Made by a program: the position numbers and the translations under genes
The notes under the pieces: generated by a model
What the model saw: the letters and a program-made list of their open reading frames with translations, nothing else
Told to the model about the DNA's origin: nothing
The model's database searches: none
Part shown: one piece after another, positions 27,385 through 35,897 of the stretch
Numbering within the stretch: the stretch's first letter is position 1
How the letters are laid out: every line of letters begins with the position of its first letter
Assembly (NCBI GenBank): GCA_965216335.1
Contig: OZ244154.1
Coordinates: 3,596,001-3,660,000, forward strand
DNA: 64,000 nt
Direction of reading: 5' to 3'
DNA from: JAHEJE01 sp965216335
Lineage (GTDB): Bacteria > Pseudomonadota > Alphaproteobacteria > Rhizobiales > Aestuariivirgaceae

Positions 27385-27900
27385 ATGTCTGAACCTTTCA
27401 TTGCAGAGATCAAGATCTTTGGCGGCAACTATGCCCCGCGTAGTTGGGCGTTCTGCGATGGCCAGTTGTTGCCGATTTCGCAGAACACCGCGCTGTTTTC
27501 AATCGTCGGCACGACCTACGGCGGCGACGGCCGCACGACCATGGGTTTGCCGAACATGCAGGGCAGGGCACCGATGCACCCGGGCCGGGGGCCGGGTCTG
27601 ACCGATCGCCGGCTGGGACAAAAGACCGGCGTCGAGACCGTCACGCTGAGCGAGTCGCAGATGCCGGTGCACACACACACCCAGCAGGCGGCCAGCCGCC
27701 GGGCGCGCAATGAGTTTCCCTCCGCCACCGCCGTTTTCGGCGAGGCCAGCGAAACGACATACGCGCAAGGGGCGACCGTTGATATGGCCGACCAAGTCAT
27801 TGGCAGTACCGGGGGCTCGCAATCGCACAACAACATGCAACCCTATCTGACGCTGAATTTCATCATCGCCCTGCAGGGCCTTTATCCAAGCCGGAGTTGA
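27385..27900 (+). CDS. phage tail collar domain protein, copy 3
   Basis: 171 residues. Shares GNYAPRSWAFCDGQLLPISQN, YGGDGRTTMGLPNMQGRAPMH and RGPGLTDRRLGQ with copy 2, then a divergent centre with HTHTQQAASRR, and ends LNFIIALQGLYPSRS. AGGAG lies upstream of ATG 27385. Copies 2 and 3 are closer to each other (GPGL-x-[ND]-R-[KR]-LG) than to copy 1, suggesting stepwise duplication. Confidence 0.88.
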   Translation: MSEPFIAEIKIFGGNYAPRSWAFCDGQLLPISQNTALFSIVGTTYGGDGRTTMGLPNMQGRAPMHPGRGPGLTDRRLGQKTGVETVTLSESQMPVHTHTQQAASRRARNEFPSATAVFGEASETTYAQGATVDMADQVIGSTGGSQSHNNMQPYLTLNFIIALQGLYPSRS

Positions 27901-27903
27901 GCC

Positions 27904-29196
27904 ATGACCACAGTCCTCGAAACGCCTCCGACGCGCGACGACAACGGCGAAATCATTCCACTCGACTTCGGCATCACGCCGAAGTTCGAACTGTCACGGC
28001 TGATGGCGGTGGCGATCGTGAACAGCGGCAAGAAGAACTCCGGCGAGCTGATGTGGCGCGCCCAGATGGCCCCGAACGGGCCTTGGGAGAAGGACTGGCG
28101 GAGCATTGATGCCGAACACACCTACGGCATCATGAGCGCCGGCCTCACCGGCGATGGCCGGGTGGCCGTGGTGGCGCAGGCAACGACGTTTTCGCTCGGT
28201 GTGCAGTACATCACCGAGACCGAGGATGCATCGGGCAGCGACGCAAGCTGGAACCCGCCGGTCGATATCGGACTGCCGACCAACTACACGTTTGACTTCC
28301 TTTATACGGCGGTGGACGCCGATGGCCGGGTAGAGGTCTTCGGCATCGATCATGAGTCTGGCGGCTTGTGGTGGATTTATCAGAATCCGGACCAGATCGT
28401 CACCGAGAAGGTTACCGTCACGCCGCCCGGCGCCAGCGAGCCGATCACCATCGAGGTCCAGGAAAAGCAGCCGCCCAAGACGCCATGGTCTTCGTGGTGT
28501 CAACTCGGGACGGACAAGTACAATGCCCTGGCGGCCGCAAATACCGCCGACGACCGCATCATTCTGTTCGGCACCGACAAGACGTCCGGTGCGCTGATGT
28601 GGAGCGAGCAGACGAAACCCCAGGCACTCACGGCAGACGACTGGACCGGCTGGCAGCGGCTCGACAACGACGACATCGGCCCGCTCGAATGCGTCACAGC
28701 GGTTCTCGATCCGGCCGGTGCGGTCAATGTCTTCGGCATCGACAAGCTCGGCCAGGCTGCGCACATCAAACAGTCCCCACCCAACTCGAAAACCTGGAGC
28801 GCCTGGTCGCGCCCGGGCATGACGTCGGAAAAACTGACCGCCCTCACCGCAGGCATCGATGGCGATGGGCACATCGCTCTGGTCGCCCAGGGCGTCTCGC
28901 ATGTGATCTATGGCAACATGCAGACCAGCGTTGCCGATGCCCAGTGGAACACCTGGCAACCGATCATGCCGGCCGGCGCCACGGTGAACCTTGCGCTCAA
29001 CTACAATGCCGACGGCCGATTGAGCTTGTTCCGCCAAAATCAACTCACGGCAAAGGATGCATATACCAAACTGCTCAGTACGTCGCAGATGCAGGTCAAT
29101 GCCACGGAGTGGGAGGCGGTTTGGACGCCGCTGGCCGGCGACACCATCCGGCAGTTTGCCGTCGTGCGCGACCTGACACCGCCGACCGGTGGTTGA
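27904..29196 (+). CDS. beta-propeller lectin-like protein (PLL/tachylectin-like repeats)
   Basis: 430 residues, no signal peptide. About seven repeats of a G-[DA]-G-R-[VIL]-x-[VL]-[FV]-G-x-D...[LMA]-W...W-x-x-W pattern are visible: AVDADGRVEVFGIDHESGGLWWIYQN, ANTADDRIILFGTDKTSGALMWSEQ, LDPAGAVNVFGIDKLGQAAHIKQ and GIDGDGHIALVAQGVSHVIYGNM, each followed by a WxxW-type strand (WSSWCQL, WTGWQRL, WSAWSRPG, WNTWQPI). This is the arrangement of PLL-type fucose-binding and tachylectin-like propellers, so a carbohydrate-binding role is plausible; the sugar is unknown. It is 3 bp from collar copy 3, which ties the collar proteins to glycan recognition. Confidence 0.72.
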   Translation: MTTVLETPPTRDDNGEIIPLDFGITPKFELSRLMAVAIVNSGKKNSGELMWRAQMAPNGPWEKDWRSIDAEHTYGIMSAGLTGDGRVAVVAQATTFSLGVQYITETEDASGSDASWNPPVDIGLPTNYTFDFLYTAVDADGRVEVFGIDHESGGLWWIYQNPDQIVTEKVTVTPPGASEPITIEVQEKQPPKTPWSSWCQLGTDKYNALAAANTADDRIILFGTDKTSGALMWSEQTKPQALTADDWTGWQRLDNDDIGPLECVTAVLDPAGAVNVFGIDKLGQAAHIKQSPPNSKTWSAWSRPGMTSEKLTALTAGIDGDGHIALVAQGVSHVIYGNMQTSVADAQWNTWQPIMPAGATVNLALNYNADGRLSLFRQNQLTAKDAYTKLLSTSQMQVNATEWEAVWTPLAGDTIRQFAVVRDLTPPTGG

Positions 29197-29734
29197 GTTC
29201 GCAGCAGGTGAAGCGCCTCAGTCCGATGCGCCGGGTCCCGGTCCCCGTGCGCGGGCTCTAGGATTGTCATTTCGCCCCGTCGGCGATGCCGACCTGGCCT
29301 TTCTGGAACGGCTCTACGGTTCGACCCGAACCGATGAGCTGGCGCAAACGGGCTGGACCGAGGCCGACAAGCAGTCCTTCATCGCCATGCAGTTCGCGGC
29401 CCAGCACAAGCACTACCTGCAGCACTATCCGGATGCGCATTGGCTTGTCGTCGAGCAGGATGGCGATGCCATGGGCCGGCTCTACATTGAGCACTGGCCA
29501 AGCCAGCATCGGATCGTCGACATCGCGCTGTTGCCTGAGCGCCGTGGGCAAGGACTCGGTGAGGCGATGATGCGCGACCTGATGGATGCCGCCGCCGGCG
29601 AGGGCAAGGCGGTATCGATCCACGTGGAGAAGTTCAACCCGGCGATGCGGCTTTACCACCGGCTCGGTTTTACCAAGATCGAGGACAAGGGTGTCTACGA
29701 CCTGATGGAGTGGCGGGCGGTTGGTGTTAGGTAA
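29189..29734 (+). CDS. GNAT family N-acetyltransferase
   Basis: 181 residues. Acetyl-CoA motif A is present as LLPERRGQGLGEAMMRDLMDAA, with the motif B-like NPAMRLYHRLGFTKIED near the end. It transfers an acetyl group from acetyl-CoA to an amine; the substrate is unknown. The GTG at 29189 overlaps the propeller gene stop by 8 bp, so the first 25 residues are uncertain and the conserved domain starts about residue 26 (LSFRPVGDADLAFLERLYG). GNATs next to tail-collar genes are recurrent, suggesting modification of a collar or propeller protein. Its 3' end overlaps the convergent DUF6916 gene by 8 bp. Confidence 0.85.
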   Translation: MVEFAAGEAPQSDAPGPGPRARALGLSFRPVGDADLAFLERLYGSTRTDELAQTGWTEADKQSFIAMQFAAQHKHYLQHYPDAHWLVVEQDGDAMGRLYIEHWPSQHRIVDIALLPERRGQGLGEAMMRDLMDAAAGEGKAVSIHVEKFNPAMRLYHRLGFTKIEDKGVYDLMEWRAVGVR

Positions 29735-30026
29735 ACACCGCTTCGTAGCGACAGGCATCGCCGTCCTGTCCAACCGGCACCAGAAACAGCTCCATGACCT
29801 GGCCTGCGGCATCGCTCAGCTGGTAGATGCCCTGTGACAGAAGCGGTTCGGCCGGGCCGGAGAAGAGCAGCGAGAACGCGCCACCCTCCCGCTCGCCGGC
29901 GCCGAGGCGCTTTGCCTCGTCGAGCGTAATGGAAACCGCCGCATCATCGAACTGAACGCGAAAAGTCTCCGTGCGGCGTCCGTCGAAGTCGGCCACGGTC
30001 AGTGTTGCCAAATCAATCAGTGTCAT
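29727..30026 (-). CDS. DUF6916 family small protein
   Basis: 99 residues. The pattern TLEEAxxLG...GGAFSLLFSGPAEPLLSQGIYQLSD followed by MELFLVPVGQDGDACRYEAVF is characteristic of DUF6916, a short beta-rich family that commonly sits beside tail-collar genes. No signal peptide. Last gene of a three-gene overlapping operon; its ATG overlaps the stop of the gene before it (ATGA). Biochemical function unknown. Its presence here links the operon to the collar genes across the convergent junction. Confidence 0.75.
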   Translation of the reverse strand: MTLIDLATLTVADFDGRRTETFRVQFDDAAVSITLDEAKRLGAGEREGGAFSLLFSGPAEPLLSQGIYQLSDAAGQVMELFLVPVGQDGDACRYEAVFT

Positions 30027-30445
30027 TTCCGCTTTGCCACCTTGAAGAGTTTCGGTCCGGGCAGTCCGAAGATCGGCCGTGCGCCGTGCAGATAGTCCGG
30101 CCGCTTCGATTCCGGCGCATCCTCCTGCATGATCATTGCGCCCTTGCGAATCTGATGGAAGGTCCGTTCGATCAGGTCCTCGAGGCCACCGTTGTAGAAG
30201 CCCGACAGGAAGGCGATAGTGTTGGCCGCCTCACCGGCAAAGCTCCATGAGCAGTCGTCGAACTGGCAGTCTGAGAGGACCGGCAGGGCACCGCCGGCAT
30301 AGACCATATGACAGCCGGTAAACCGGCAGTCGACAAAGCTGGAGCCATCCAGGTCGACATCGCAGTCTTGAAACGTCCGGCCCTTGAACCGGCCATGCAC
30401 CTTGCTACGGGTCATTGTACATGCCTTGCCGGCGCAGCCATTCAC
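30023..30445 (-). CDS. pentapeptide-repeat-like protein
   Basis: 140 residues from a GTG that overlaps the upstream stop as GTGA; an internal ATG at 30415 is an alternative start. Residues about 18-70 show a pentapeptide-like periodicity with Phe/Cys at the inward position (FQDCDVDLDGSSFVDCRFTGC, FDDCSWSF), suggesting a short quadrilateral beta-helix. The C-terminal half is helical (NGGLEDLIERTFHQIRKG). It could be a small scaffold or adaptor. Coupled to both neighbours by 4-bp overlaps, so equimolar production with the IalB-like and DUF6916 proteins is likely. Confidence 0.65.
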   Translation of the reverse strand: MNGCAGKACTMTRSKVHGRFKGRTFQDCDVDLDGSSFVDCRFTGCHMVYAGGALPVLSDCQFDDCSWSFAGEAANTIAFLSGFYNGGLEDLIERTFHQIRKGAMIMQEDAPESKRPDYLHGARPIFGLPGPKLFKVAKRK

Positions 30446-30996
30446 TCGGCCGTTTTCAGCTTGCCGTAAGCCGCGGTGAAGCCCTTCAGGGTCACAGGAA
30501 CCGATATCCGTTTGCGCGCGGCGGACAGGAAGCTCACTGACATCTGGTTACCCTTCTTGAGCGCAGCCAGCAGTTCATCGCTGATTTCAATGCCGGCATA
30601 GGCGCCTTGCGCATCGCTGGTCTGGACAATCAGCTTGGCGGGCTTGTCCTGGTCCACCTTGATTTCAACCCCCGCCGGCAGGAACAACCCATGCGGCAGC
30701 GCCAGCAGCAAGGCGTGGTTCTTGGCCTTGGCCTGTTCGCGCACGATCACCGTCAGCAGCCGCTGCTGCTGGTCGCCCTTGTTGACGGTCAGATTCTGCA
30801 TGATCCGGCATTGCGGCTTATCGGTTATCCCGGCCGCCTGACAGCTGTAGGCCCAGCTCTGGTTTGCGTCCTTTTTTGCAGCCGTCGTTGTCTGGCTGTC
30901 TGCCGGTACGGCGAACGCAAGATTGAACACCACCAAGCCGCCGGCAAGCAGGATCGAGGCAGACCCGCGTCTTGAGAAGCTCATCTGTGACAACAT
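30442..30996 (-). CDS. invasion-associated locus B (IalB)-family exported protein
   Basis: 184 residues. Signal peptide (hydrophobic ILLAGGLVVFNLAFAVPADS), then the family pattern WAYSCQA...CRIMQNL, LLTVIVREQAKAKNHALLLALPHGLFLPAGVEIKVD and a C-terminal beta region (VSFLSAARKRISVPVTLKGFTAAY). The two cysteines near the start of the mature part are typical. IalB was named for erythrocyte invasion in Bartonella, but relatives are widespread in free-living alphaproteobacteria, so no virulence role is implied. The start is uncertain: ATG 30996 or 30984, no strong ribosome site for either. First gene of the operon. Confidence 0.8.
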   Translation of the reverse strand: MLSQMSFSRRGSASILLAGGLVVFNLAFAVPADSQTTTAAKKDANQSWAYSCQAAGITDKPQCRIMQNLTVNKGDQQQRLLTVIVREQAKAKNHALLLALPHGLFLPAGVEIKVDQDKPAKLIVQTSDAQGAYAGIEISDELLAALKKGNQMSVSFLSAARKRISVPVTLKGFTAAYGKLKTAE

Positions 30997-31310
30997 CACT
31001 TTCAACAATCACACACACATTGGTGTCAGCGTGCACACTGCCCCCGTGCATGCAGAACTTGGACCTGAAAACTACCAGCCCGCTTCACCAACAACAAGCT
31101 TGAACTCAAACCAGCCACCGACGAGATGGTGTTGGGGTCCAGGCAATGCATGGTGTTGCAGGCCAGGCCCCCAGCCGACACGCCAGGCAAGGCCGAACAG
31201 CGGATGAATTCGCAGGCATGAAAATCAGATGCCGCGCCGGTGTGACAGGTCACCGATTCCCGCTATAAGGCTGTTTACGAATTTCCTTCAGGGACACGGG
31301 GGGGGGCGCA
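30997..31310. other. intergenic stretch, no gene seen
   Basis: 314 bp between the divergent IalB-like and beta-CASP genes. Both promoters should lie here but no clear -35/-10 pair was found. A short minus-strand frame (31026-31253) has no ribosome site and an unlikely composition. A G-run (GGGGGGGG) sits just before the ATG at 31311 and may replace a normal Shine-Dalgarno. Confidence 0.5.
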
Positions 31311-32894
31311 ATGACCTCGATATCTTTCTACGGCGCGGCGGGCACGGTTACCGGATCGTGTTCACTGGTGGAGGCCGGCGGCGCGCGATTTCTCATCGAT
31401 TGCGGCATGTTTCAGGGCAACAAGTCGGTGCGGGCGCTGAACGAGCAGGACCTGCCGTTTGCGGCGCGCGACGTGGACTTCGTCGTCCTGACCCATGCCC
31501 ATATCGATCATTCCGGGCTGTTGCCCAAGCTGACCAAGCACGGTTACCGCGGCCGGGTTTACTGCACCGAACCGACCGCCGACCTGCTCGAGTTCATGCT
31601 GCGCGACTCGGCCAACATCCAGAACTCCGATGCTGAACGCAAGAACCGCAAGCTGCGCCGCGCCGGCAAGCCGGATATCGAGCCGGTCTATTCGCTTAGA
31701 GATGCCGAAAAGCTGCTGGGCCAGCTGAAGACGGCGGACTACGAGGAATGGTTCGCGCCGCACGACGGCATCGAGGTGCGGTTCTGGAACGCCGGCCACA
31801 TGCTGGGCTCGGCCTCGGCGGAAATCAAGATCACCGAGAACGGCAGCGCCCACAAGCTGCGCATGCTGTTTTCCGGCGATATCGGGCCGGAAGAAAAGGC
31901 GTTTCACCCCGAGCCCGACGCGCCAGAGGGGTTCGACTACCTGATCTGCGAGAGCACCTACGGCGACCGCGAGCGCGATGCCTACACACTCGCCGAACGG
32001 CGCGCCGCGCTGCGCAAGGAGCTGACCGACGGGCTGTCGCGCGGCGGCAACATCGTCATCCCGAGCTTTGCCGTGGAGCGCTCTCAGGAACTGCTGCACG
32101 ACATCGGCGTGCTGCTGGCCAAGGGCGAGATCCCGCCGGCCACGGTATTCCTCGATTCGCCGCTGGCACGCCGGGTCACGCAGGTCTTCGTCAAGCACGC
32201 CCACACGCTGGACGACATCGAGCTGGACGAGGCCCAGCTGTTCCGGGACGAGAATTTCCGCATCGTCGAGACCGTCGAGCAAAGCAAGGCGATCAACCGC
32301 ATCAGGGGCGGGGCGATCATCATCTCGGCCAGCGGTATGGCCGATGCCGGACGCATCCTGCATCACCTGAAGAACAATATCTGGCGTCAGGAGTGTACGG
32401 TGCTGTTCGTCGGCTACCAGGCGCCGGGCACGCTGGGCCATGTCATCACATCGGGCAAGCGCGAGGTGCGCATTCACGGCAAGACTTTCAAGGTGAAGGC
32501 CACGGTGCGGCGCATCGGCAATTATTCCGCCCACGCCGATCAGTCCGAACTGGTCGACTGGATCCTCGAACGGGCACCGGTGGTCGGTGGTTTGTTCCTC
32601 AACCATGGCGAACAGGACGCGCGCGAGGAATTGCGAAGCATTCTGGCAAAGCGCGGAGTGGCGGAGGAGCGGATCTTCCTGCCGCAGTTCGACGAACGCT
32701 TCGAGCTCGAGGCGGGCACCGCCCAGTCGAAGGGCCGCGCCGCCCACCGTATCGACGACGAAGCCCTGGAGCGAGACTGGTACAACGACTACGCCGCCTT
32801 CATCATCGACATGGCCGGCAAGCTCGAGACCATGCCCGACGGCGAAGCCCGCCGCGCCCTGATCAAGCGGCTGGAGCGCGCATTGGCGGAGTAG
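31311..32894 (+). CDS. metallo-beta-lactamase-fold beta-CASP RNase-like protein
   Basis: 527 residues. Metal site: THAHIDHSG (His62, His64, Asp66, His67), GHMLGS (His163), FSGDIG (Asp190). The beta-CASP insert has SFAVERSQELL and ASGMADAGRILHHL, and the RMMBL-type C-terminal piece has NYSAHADQSELVDW and a final LNHGEQDA. This is the architecture of Ysh1/CPSF73-like RNases, which cut RNA hydrolytically using two zinc ions. It is cytoplasmic and separate from RNase J (different start motif). It stands alone. Confidence 0.9.
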   Translation: MTSISFYGAAGTVTGSCSLVEAGGARFLIDCGMFQGNKSVRALNEQDLPFAARDVDFVVLTHAHIDHSGLLPKLTKHGYRGRVYCTEPTADLLEFMLRDSANIQNSDAERKNRKLRRAGKPDIEPVYSLRDAEKLLGQLKTADYEEWFAPHDGIEVRFWNAGHMLGSASAEIKITENGSAHKLRMLFSGDIGPEEKAFHPEPDAPEGFDYLICESTYGDRERDAYTLAERRAALRKELTDGLSRGGNIVIPSFAVERSQELLHDIGVLLAKGEIPPATVFLDSPLARRVTQVFVKHAHTLDDIELDEAQLFRDENFRIVETVEQSKAINRIRGGAIIISASGMADAGRILHHLKNNIWRQECTVLFVGYQAPGTLGHVITSGKREVRIHGKTFKVKATVRRIGNYSAHADQSELVDWILERAPVVGGLFLNHGEQDAREELRSILAKRGVAEERIFLPQFDERFELEAGTAQSKGRAAHRIDDEALERDWYNDYAAFIIDMAGKLETMPDGEARRALIKRLERALAE

Positions 32895-33034
32895 TTGCGG
32901 ATCCGGAACAGCCTTGCAGTGGGTCTGGCGCACCGCCGGAGTTGCATCCATTTGCGCTAAATCAATGCCCGGTGCCGGTTCGCCGGTCATGCTTGCACCA
33001 ACAGAGCCTTCAGCAATTGTCGGAGGTATGCAGC

Positions 33035-33670
33035 ATGACGAAGGGCCAAGATGACCTGACATCCCATCCGCCTGAACATGACGGACTGGTCGAGCTCAGC
33101 ACCAGGGCTCCCATTTGGGACCGCTTCTTCACGGTCGCGCCCCTGGTGCTGGTCGGCACCCGAGAGGCTGATGGCGACAATGACATCGCGCCCAAGCACA
33201 TGGCCTTTCCTATGGGCTGGCAGAACTATTTCTCCTTCGTTTGCACACCAAGCCACGGAACCTACGGGAACATCGCCCGCGACGGGGTTTTCGCGGTCAC
33301 CTATCCCAAGCCAGAGCAGTGGCTGCAAACCAGCCTCACCGCATCGCCGCGCTGCGACACCGGCGACAAGCCAAGCCTCGATCTGGTCGATATCGTCCGG
33401 TCGCCGAAACTCGACTGCCCGGTGGTCAGAGATGGATATCTCTACCTGGAGTGCGAACTGGACCGGTTTGTCGACGGCTTCGGGGTCAACAGCCTGATTG
33501 TCGGCAAGGTCGTTGCCGCCCGTATCGATCAGGCCTATCTGCGCACCGAAGAGCGCGACGATCAGGATCTCGTCTTCGATGCGCCGTTGCTGAGCTACGT
33601 GAGCCCCGGACGTTTCACCGTCGTACAGGAAACCCGGTCATTCCCGTTTCCGGCAGGCATGAAGAAATGA
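33035..33670 (+). CDS. flavin reductase-like FMN-binding protein
   Basis: 211 residues. The N-terminal half has the flavin-reductase split-barrel look (VAPLVLVGTREADGDNDIAPKHMAFPMGWQNYFSFVC then GVFAVTYPK). Members bind FMN and reduce it with NAD(P)H or serve as FMN-linked sensors. ATG 33035 has GGAGG eight bases upstream. The stop overlaps the M20 peptidase start (ATGA), beginning a three-gene operon with overlapping ends. The pairing is unusual and the substrate is unknown. Confidence 0.75.
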   Translation: MTKGQDDLTSHPPEHDGLVELSTRAPIWDRFFTVAPLVLVGTREADGDNDIAPKHMAFPMGWQNYFSFVCTPSHGTYGNIARDGVFAVTYPKPEQWLQTSLTASPRCDTGDKPSLDLVDIVRSPKLDCPVVRDGYLYLECELDRFVDGFGVNSLIVGKVVAARIDQAYLRTEERDDQDLVFDAPLLSYVSPGRFTVVQETRSFPFPAGMKK

Positions 33671-34893
33671 CGCTCACCGAACACAGGACCCCGGCGCGCA
33701 GCCGGCCGCACGGACGCGAACTGCTCGATTTTCTCACCAGCCGAAAGGATGACTTCGTCGGCTTTCTCAAGCAGCTCACCGAGGTCGAATCCCCGTCCGT
33801 GGCCCCGCACACCCAGGACGCACCGCGCCGCATCATCGCCGAGCGCCTGACCGCGCTGGGGTATCGTACGCTGGAGTTATCCGGCCGCAACAATGGCGGC
33901 AACCTGTTCGCCCGGCCGCACGACCGTCCCGCCGGCCAGCCCGTGCAACTGCTGCTCGGCCACTACGACACCGTATGGCCACTGGGCACCCTGGAGACAA
34001 TGCCGTTTGCCGTGGACGGCAATGTCGTGCGCGGACCCGGCGTGTTCGACATGAAGGGCGGCATCACCCAGATCATCTTTGCCCTCGAGGCAATAGACCA
34101 TTTCGGCCTTGAGCCCGCTGTGACCCCGGTTGTATTTGCCAACTCCGACGAGGAGATCGGCAGCCGGGAATCCACCCACCACATCATTCGCCTGGCCAGA
34201 TGCATGAACCGGGTGTTCGTGCTCGAACCGTCGCTTGGCCCGGAGGGAAAGCTCAAGACGGCCCGCAAGGGCGTCGGCCGCTTCTCCGTCAAGGTCCGGG
34301 GCAAGGCCGCCCATGCCGGTCTCGACCCGACCGCCGGCGCCAGCGCCATTCTTGAACTGTCGCACGTCGTCCAGGCCCTGTTTGCCCTCAACGACCATGA
34401 TGCCGGCGTCACCGTCAACGTCGGCAATATCGAGGGCGGCCTGCGCCCCAATGTGATCGCGCCGGAAAGCGCTGCGGTCATAGATGTGCGCGTTGCCACC
34501 CAGGCCGATGCCGACCGCATCGAACAGGCGATATACGACCTCACGCCATCCATTCCCGGCACCGAACTGGAGATCGACGGCAGGATCGGCCGGCCGGCAT
34601 TGGAACCGACGCCGCGCAACCGCCAGCTCTGGCATCTCGCCGAACAGCTCTCCGCCGAAATCGGCCTTGAGTTGCAGGAAGGGCTGGCCGGCGGCGGCTC
34701 GGACGGCAACACGACAAGCCAGTACACCGCCACCCTCGACGGACTCGGCCCGGTCGGCGACGGCGCCCATGCCCCGCACGAGTTCATCTATGTCGAGGAA
34801 ACCCTGGTGCGCACGGCACTCCTGACCCTTCTGCTGCTCGCTCCCCCGACAGTGCATCCCGGACATGCCGGATTGAGGGAGGCCGTCCCGTGA
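33667..34893 (+). CDS. M20 family zinc peptidase (carboxypeptidase G2-like)
   Basis: 408 residues. The zinc/catalytic pattern is intact: LLLGHYDTVWPLG (His and Asp), GVFDMKGG (bridging Asp), NSDEEIGS (catalytic Glu and metal Glu), GKAAHAG in the lid domain, and HAPHEFI with the last His. Length and motifs match glutamate carboxypeptidase/G2-type enzymes, which cleave C-terminal glutamate or similar acyl-amino acids. It is translationally coupled to both neighbours (ATGA upstream, GTGA downstream). No signal peptide. Together with the DUF1611 protein it may act on an N-acyl amino acid. Confidence 0.87.
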   Translation: MTLTEHRTPARSRPHGRELLDFLTSRKDDFVGFLKQLTEVESPSVAPHTQDAPRRIIAERLTALGYRTLELSGRNNGGNLFARPHDRPAGQPVQLLLGHYDTVWPLGTLETMPFAVDGNVVRGPGVFDMKGGITQIIFALEAIDHFGLEPAVTPVVFANSDEEIGSRESTHHIIRLARCMNRVFVLEPSLGPEGKLKTARKGVGRFSVKVRGKAAHAGLDPTAGASAILELSHVVQALFALNDHDAGVTVNVGNIEGGLRPNVIAPESAAVIDVRVATQADADRIEQAIYDLTPSIPGTELEIDGRIGRPALEPTPRNRQLWHLAEQLSAEIGLELQEGLAGGGSDGNTTSQYTATLDGLGPVGDGAHAPHEFIYVEETLVRTALLTLLLLAPPTVHPGHAGLREAVP

Positions 34894-35897
34894 ACCGGCC
34901 ATTCCTGAGCTCCCTGACCCGCATCGCCGACCTGGCCGGCTCGCCCTTTGAGGTGACCCCCCTGCCGCGTGCCGATTGGGCGACGGGCGACTACGTGATG
35001 TGCGAAGTGATCGGCAGGCCGGGGCCGAATTACCAGGTCGAAATGGCCGATGGGCGGATGTGCCACGTCTTCGACGGCGATCTGGTGGTCGGCGCGTTCG
35101 GAAGACGCGCTGCCACGCTCGAAGGCGTTGGTAGCTGGCAGAGCATCGGCGACGACAACGAATTGCACTGCCTGACCGCCGCCGGCCTGTTCGGCAAGGC
35201 CACCTCGGTCTCACCGCTGATGCCGCCGATCATGCAGATGAGGTACAAAGGCCACGTCGTCAGGCAGAACAAGGTGACCATGGCCCAGTTCCGCCCGGAC
35301 AATGATCCTGTGTCCATCGAAGCCCCGGTGATCATGCTGATCGGCACCTCGATGTCGTCCGGCAAGACGACCTCGGGCCGGGCCATCGTCCATGAACTCA
35401 AGCAGCGCGGTCTCAATGTCTGCGCCGCCAAGCTGACCGGCGCCGGTCGTTACCGCGATGTCTTGAGCTTTGGCGACGCCGGCGCCGACCACATCTTCGA
35501 TTTCGTCGATGTCGGACTGCCCTCCACCGTGTGCGAGCCGGACGAGTTCGAGCGCGCGCTGGAACAACTGCTGACACTGATTGCCAGGACCAAGCCGGAC
35601 ATTCTGGTCGCTGAGGCTGGCGCCTCGCCGCTTGAACCTTACAACGGCTCGGTCGCCATGAAAGTGCTGCACGACAACATCAAGATGTACGTCCTGTGCG
35701 CCTCCGACCCCTATGCCGTGATGGGCGTGCAGCACGCTTTCGGCCACAAGCCGCACCTCGTTTGCGGCCCGGCGGCCAACACCGACGCTGCCGTGAACCT
35801 GGTCAGGAAGCTTTGCGGCGTCCCCGCCCTCAACCTGATGCTCCGCCGCGGACGTACCGAACTCAAGAAGGTCATCGACGGCCATTTGGCATCGTAA
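34890..35897 (+). CDS. DUF1611-family P-loop protein (DgcN-like)
   Basis: 335 residues from a GTG overlapping the peptidase stop. The P-loop is GTSMSSGKTT (about 152-161). Downstream motifs are KLTGAGRYRDV, FVDVGLPSTV, and VAEAGASPLEPYNG. DUF1611 includes DgcN, reported as a D-glutamate N-acetyltransferase in D-glutamate breakdown. Whether this member does the same is not shown, but next to an M20 glutamate-type peptidase the two could handle N-acetylated or D-amino acids. It needs comparison with characterised DgcN before a name is used. Confidence 0.72.
   Translation: MNRPFLSSLTRIADLAGSPFEVTPLPRADWATGDYVMCEVIGRPGPNYQVEMADGRMCHVFDGDLVVGAFGRRAATLEGVGSWQSIGDDNELHCLTAAGLFGKATSVSPLMPPIMQMRYKGHVVRQNKVTMAQFRPDNDPVSIEAPVIMLIGTSMSSGKTTSGRAIVHELKQRGLNVCAAKLTGAGRYRDVLSFGDAGADHIFDFVDVGLPSTVCEPDEFERALEQLLTLIARTKPDILVAEAGASPLEPYNGSVAMKVLHDNIKMYVLCASDPYAVMGVQHAFGHKPHLVCGPAANTDAAVNLVRKLCGVPALNLMLRRGRTELKKVIDGHLAS

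Noticed and set aside
26337..27900. Collar genes as remnant of an ordinary prophage
   Set aside because: No capsid, terminase, portal, integrase or other tail genes are nearby, and three stand-alone collar proteins with their own promoter is a known non-phage arrangement.
31026..31253. Minus-strand 75-codon frame between the IalB and RNase-like genes
   Set aside because: Cys/His-rich random look, no ribosome site, and it sits in the intergenic promoter region.
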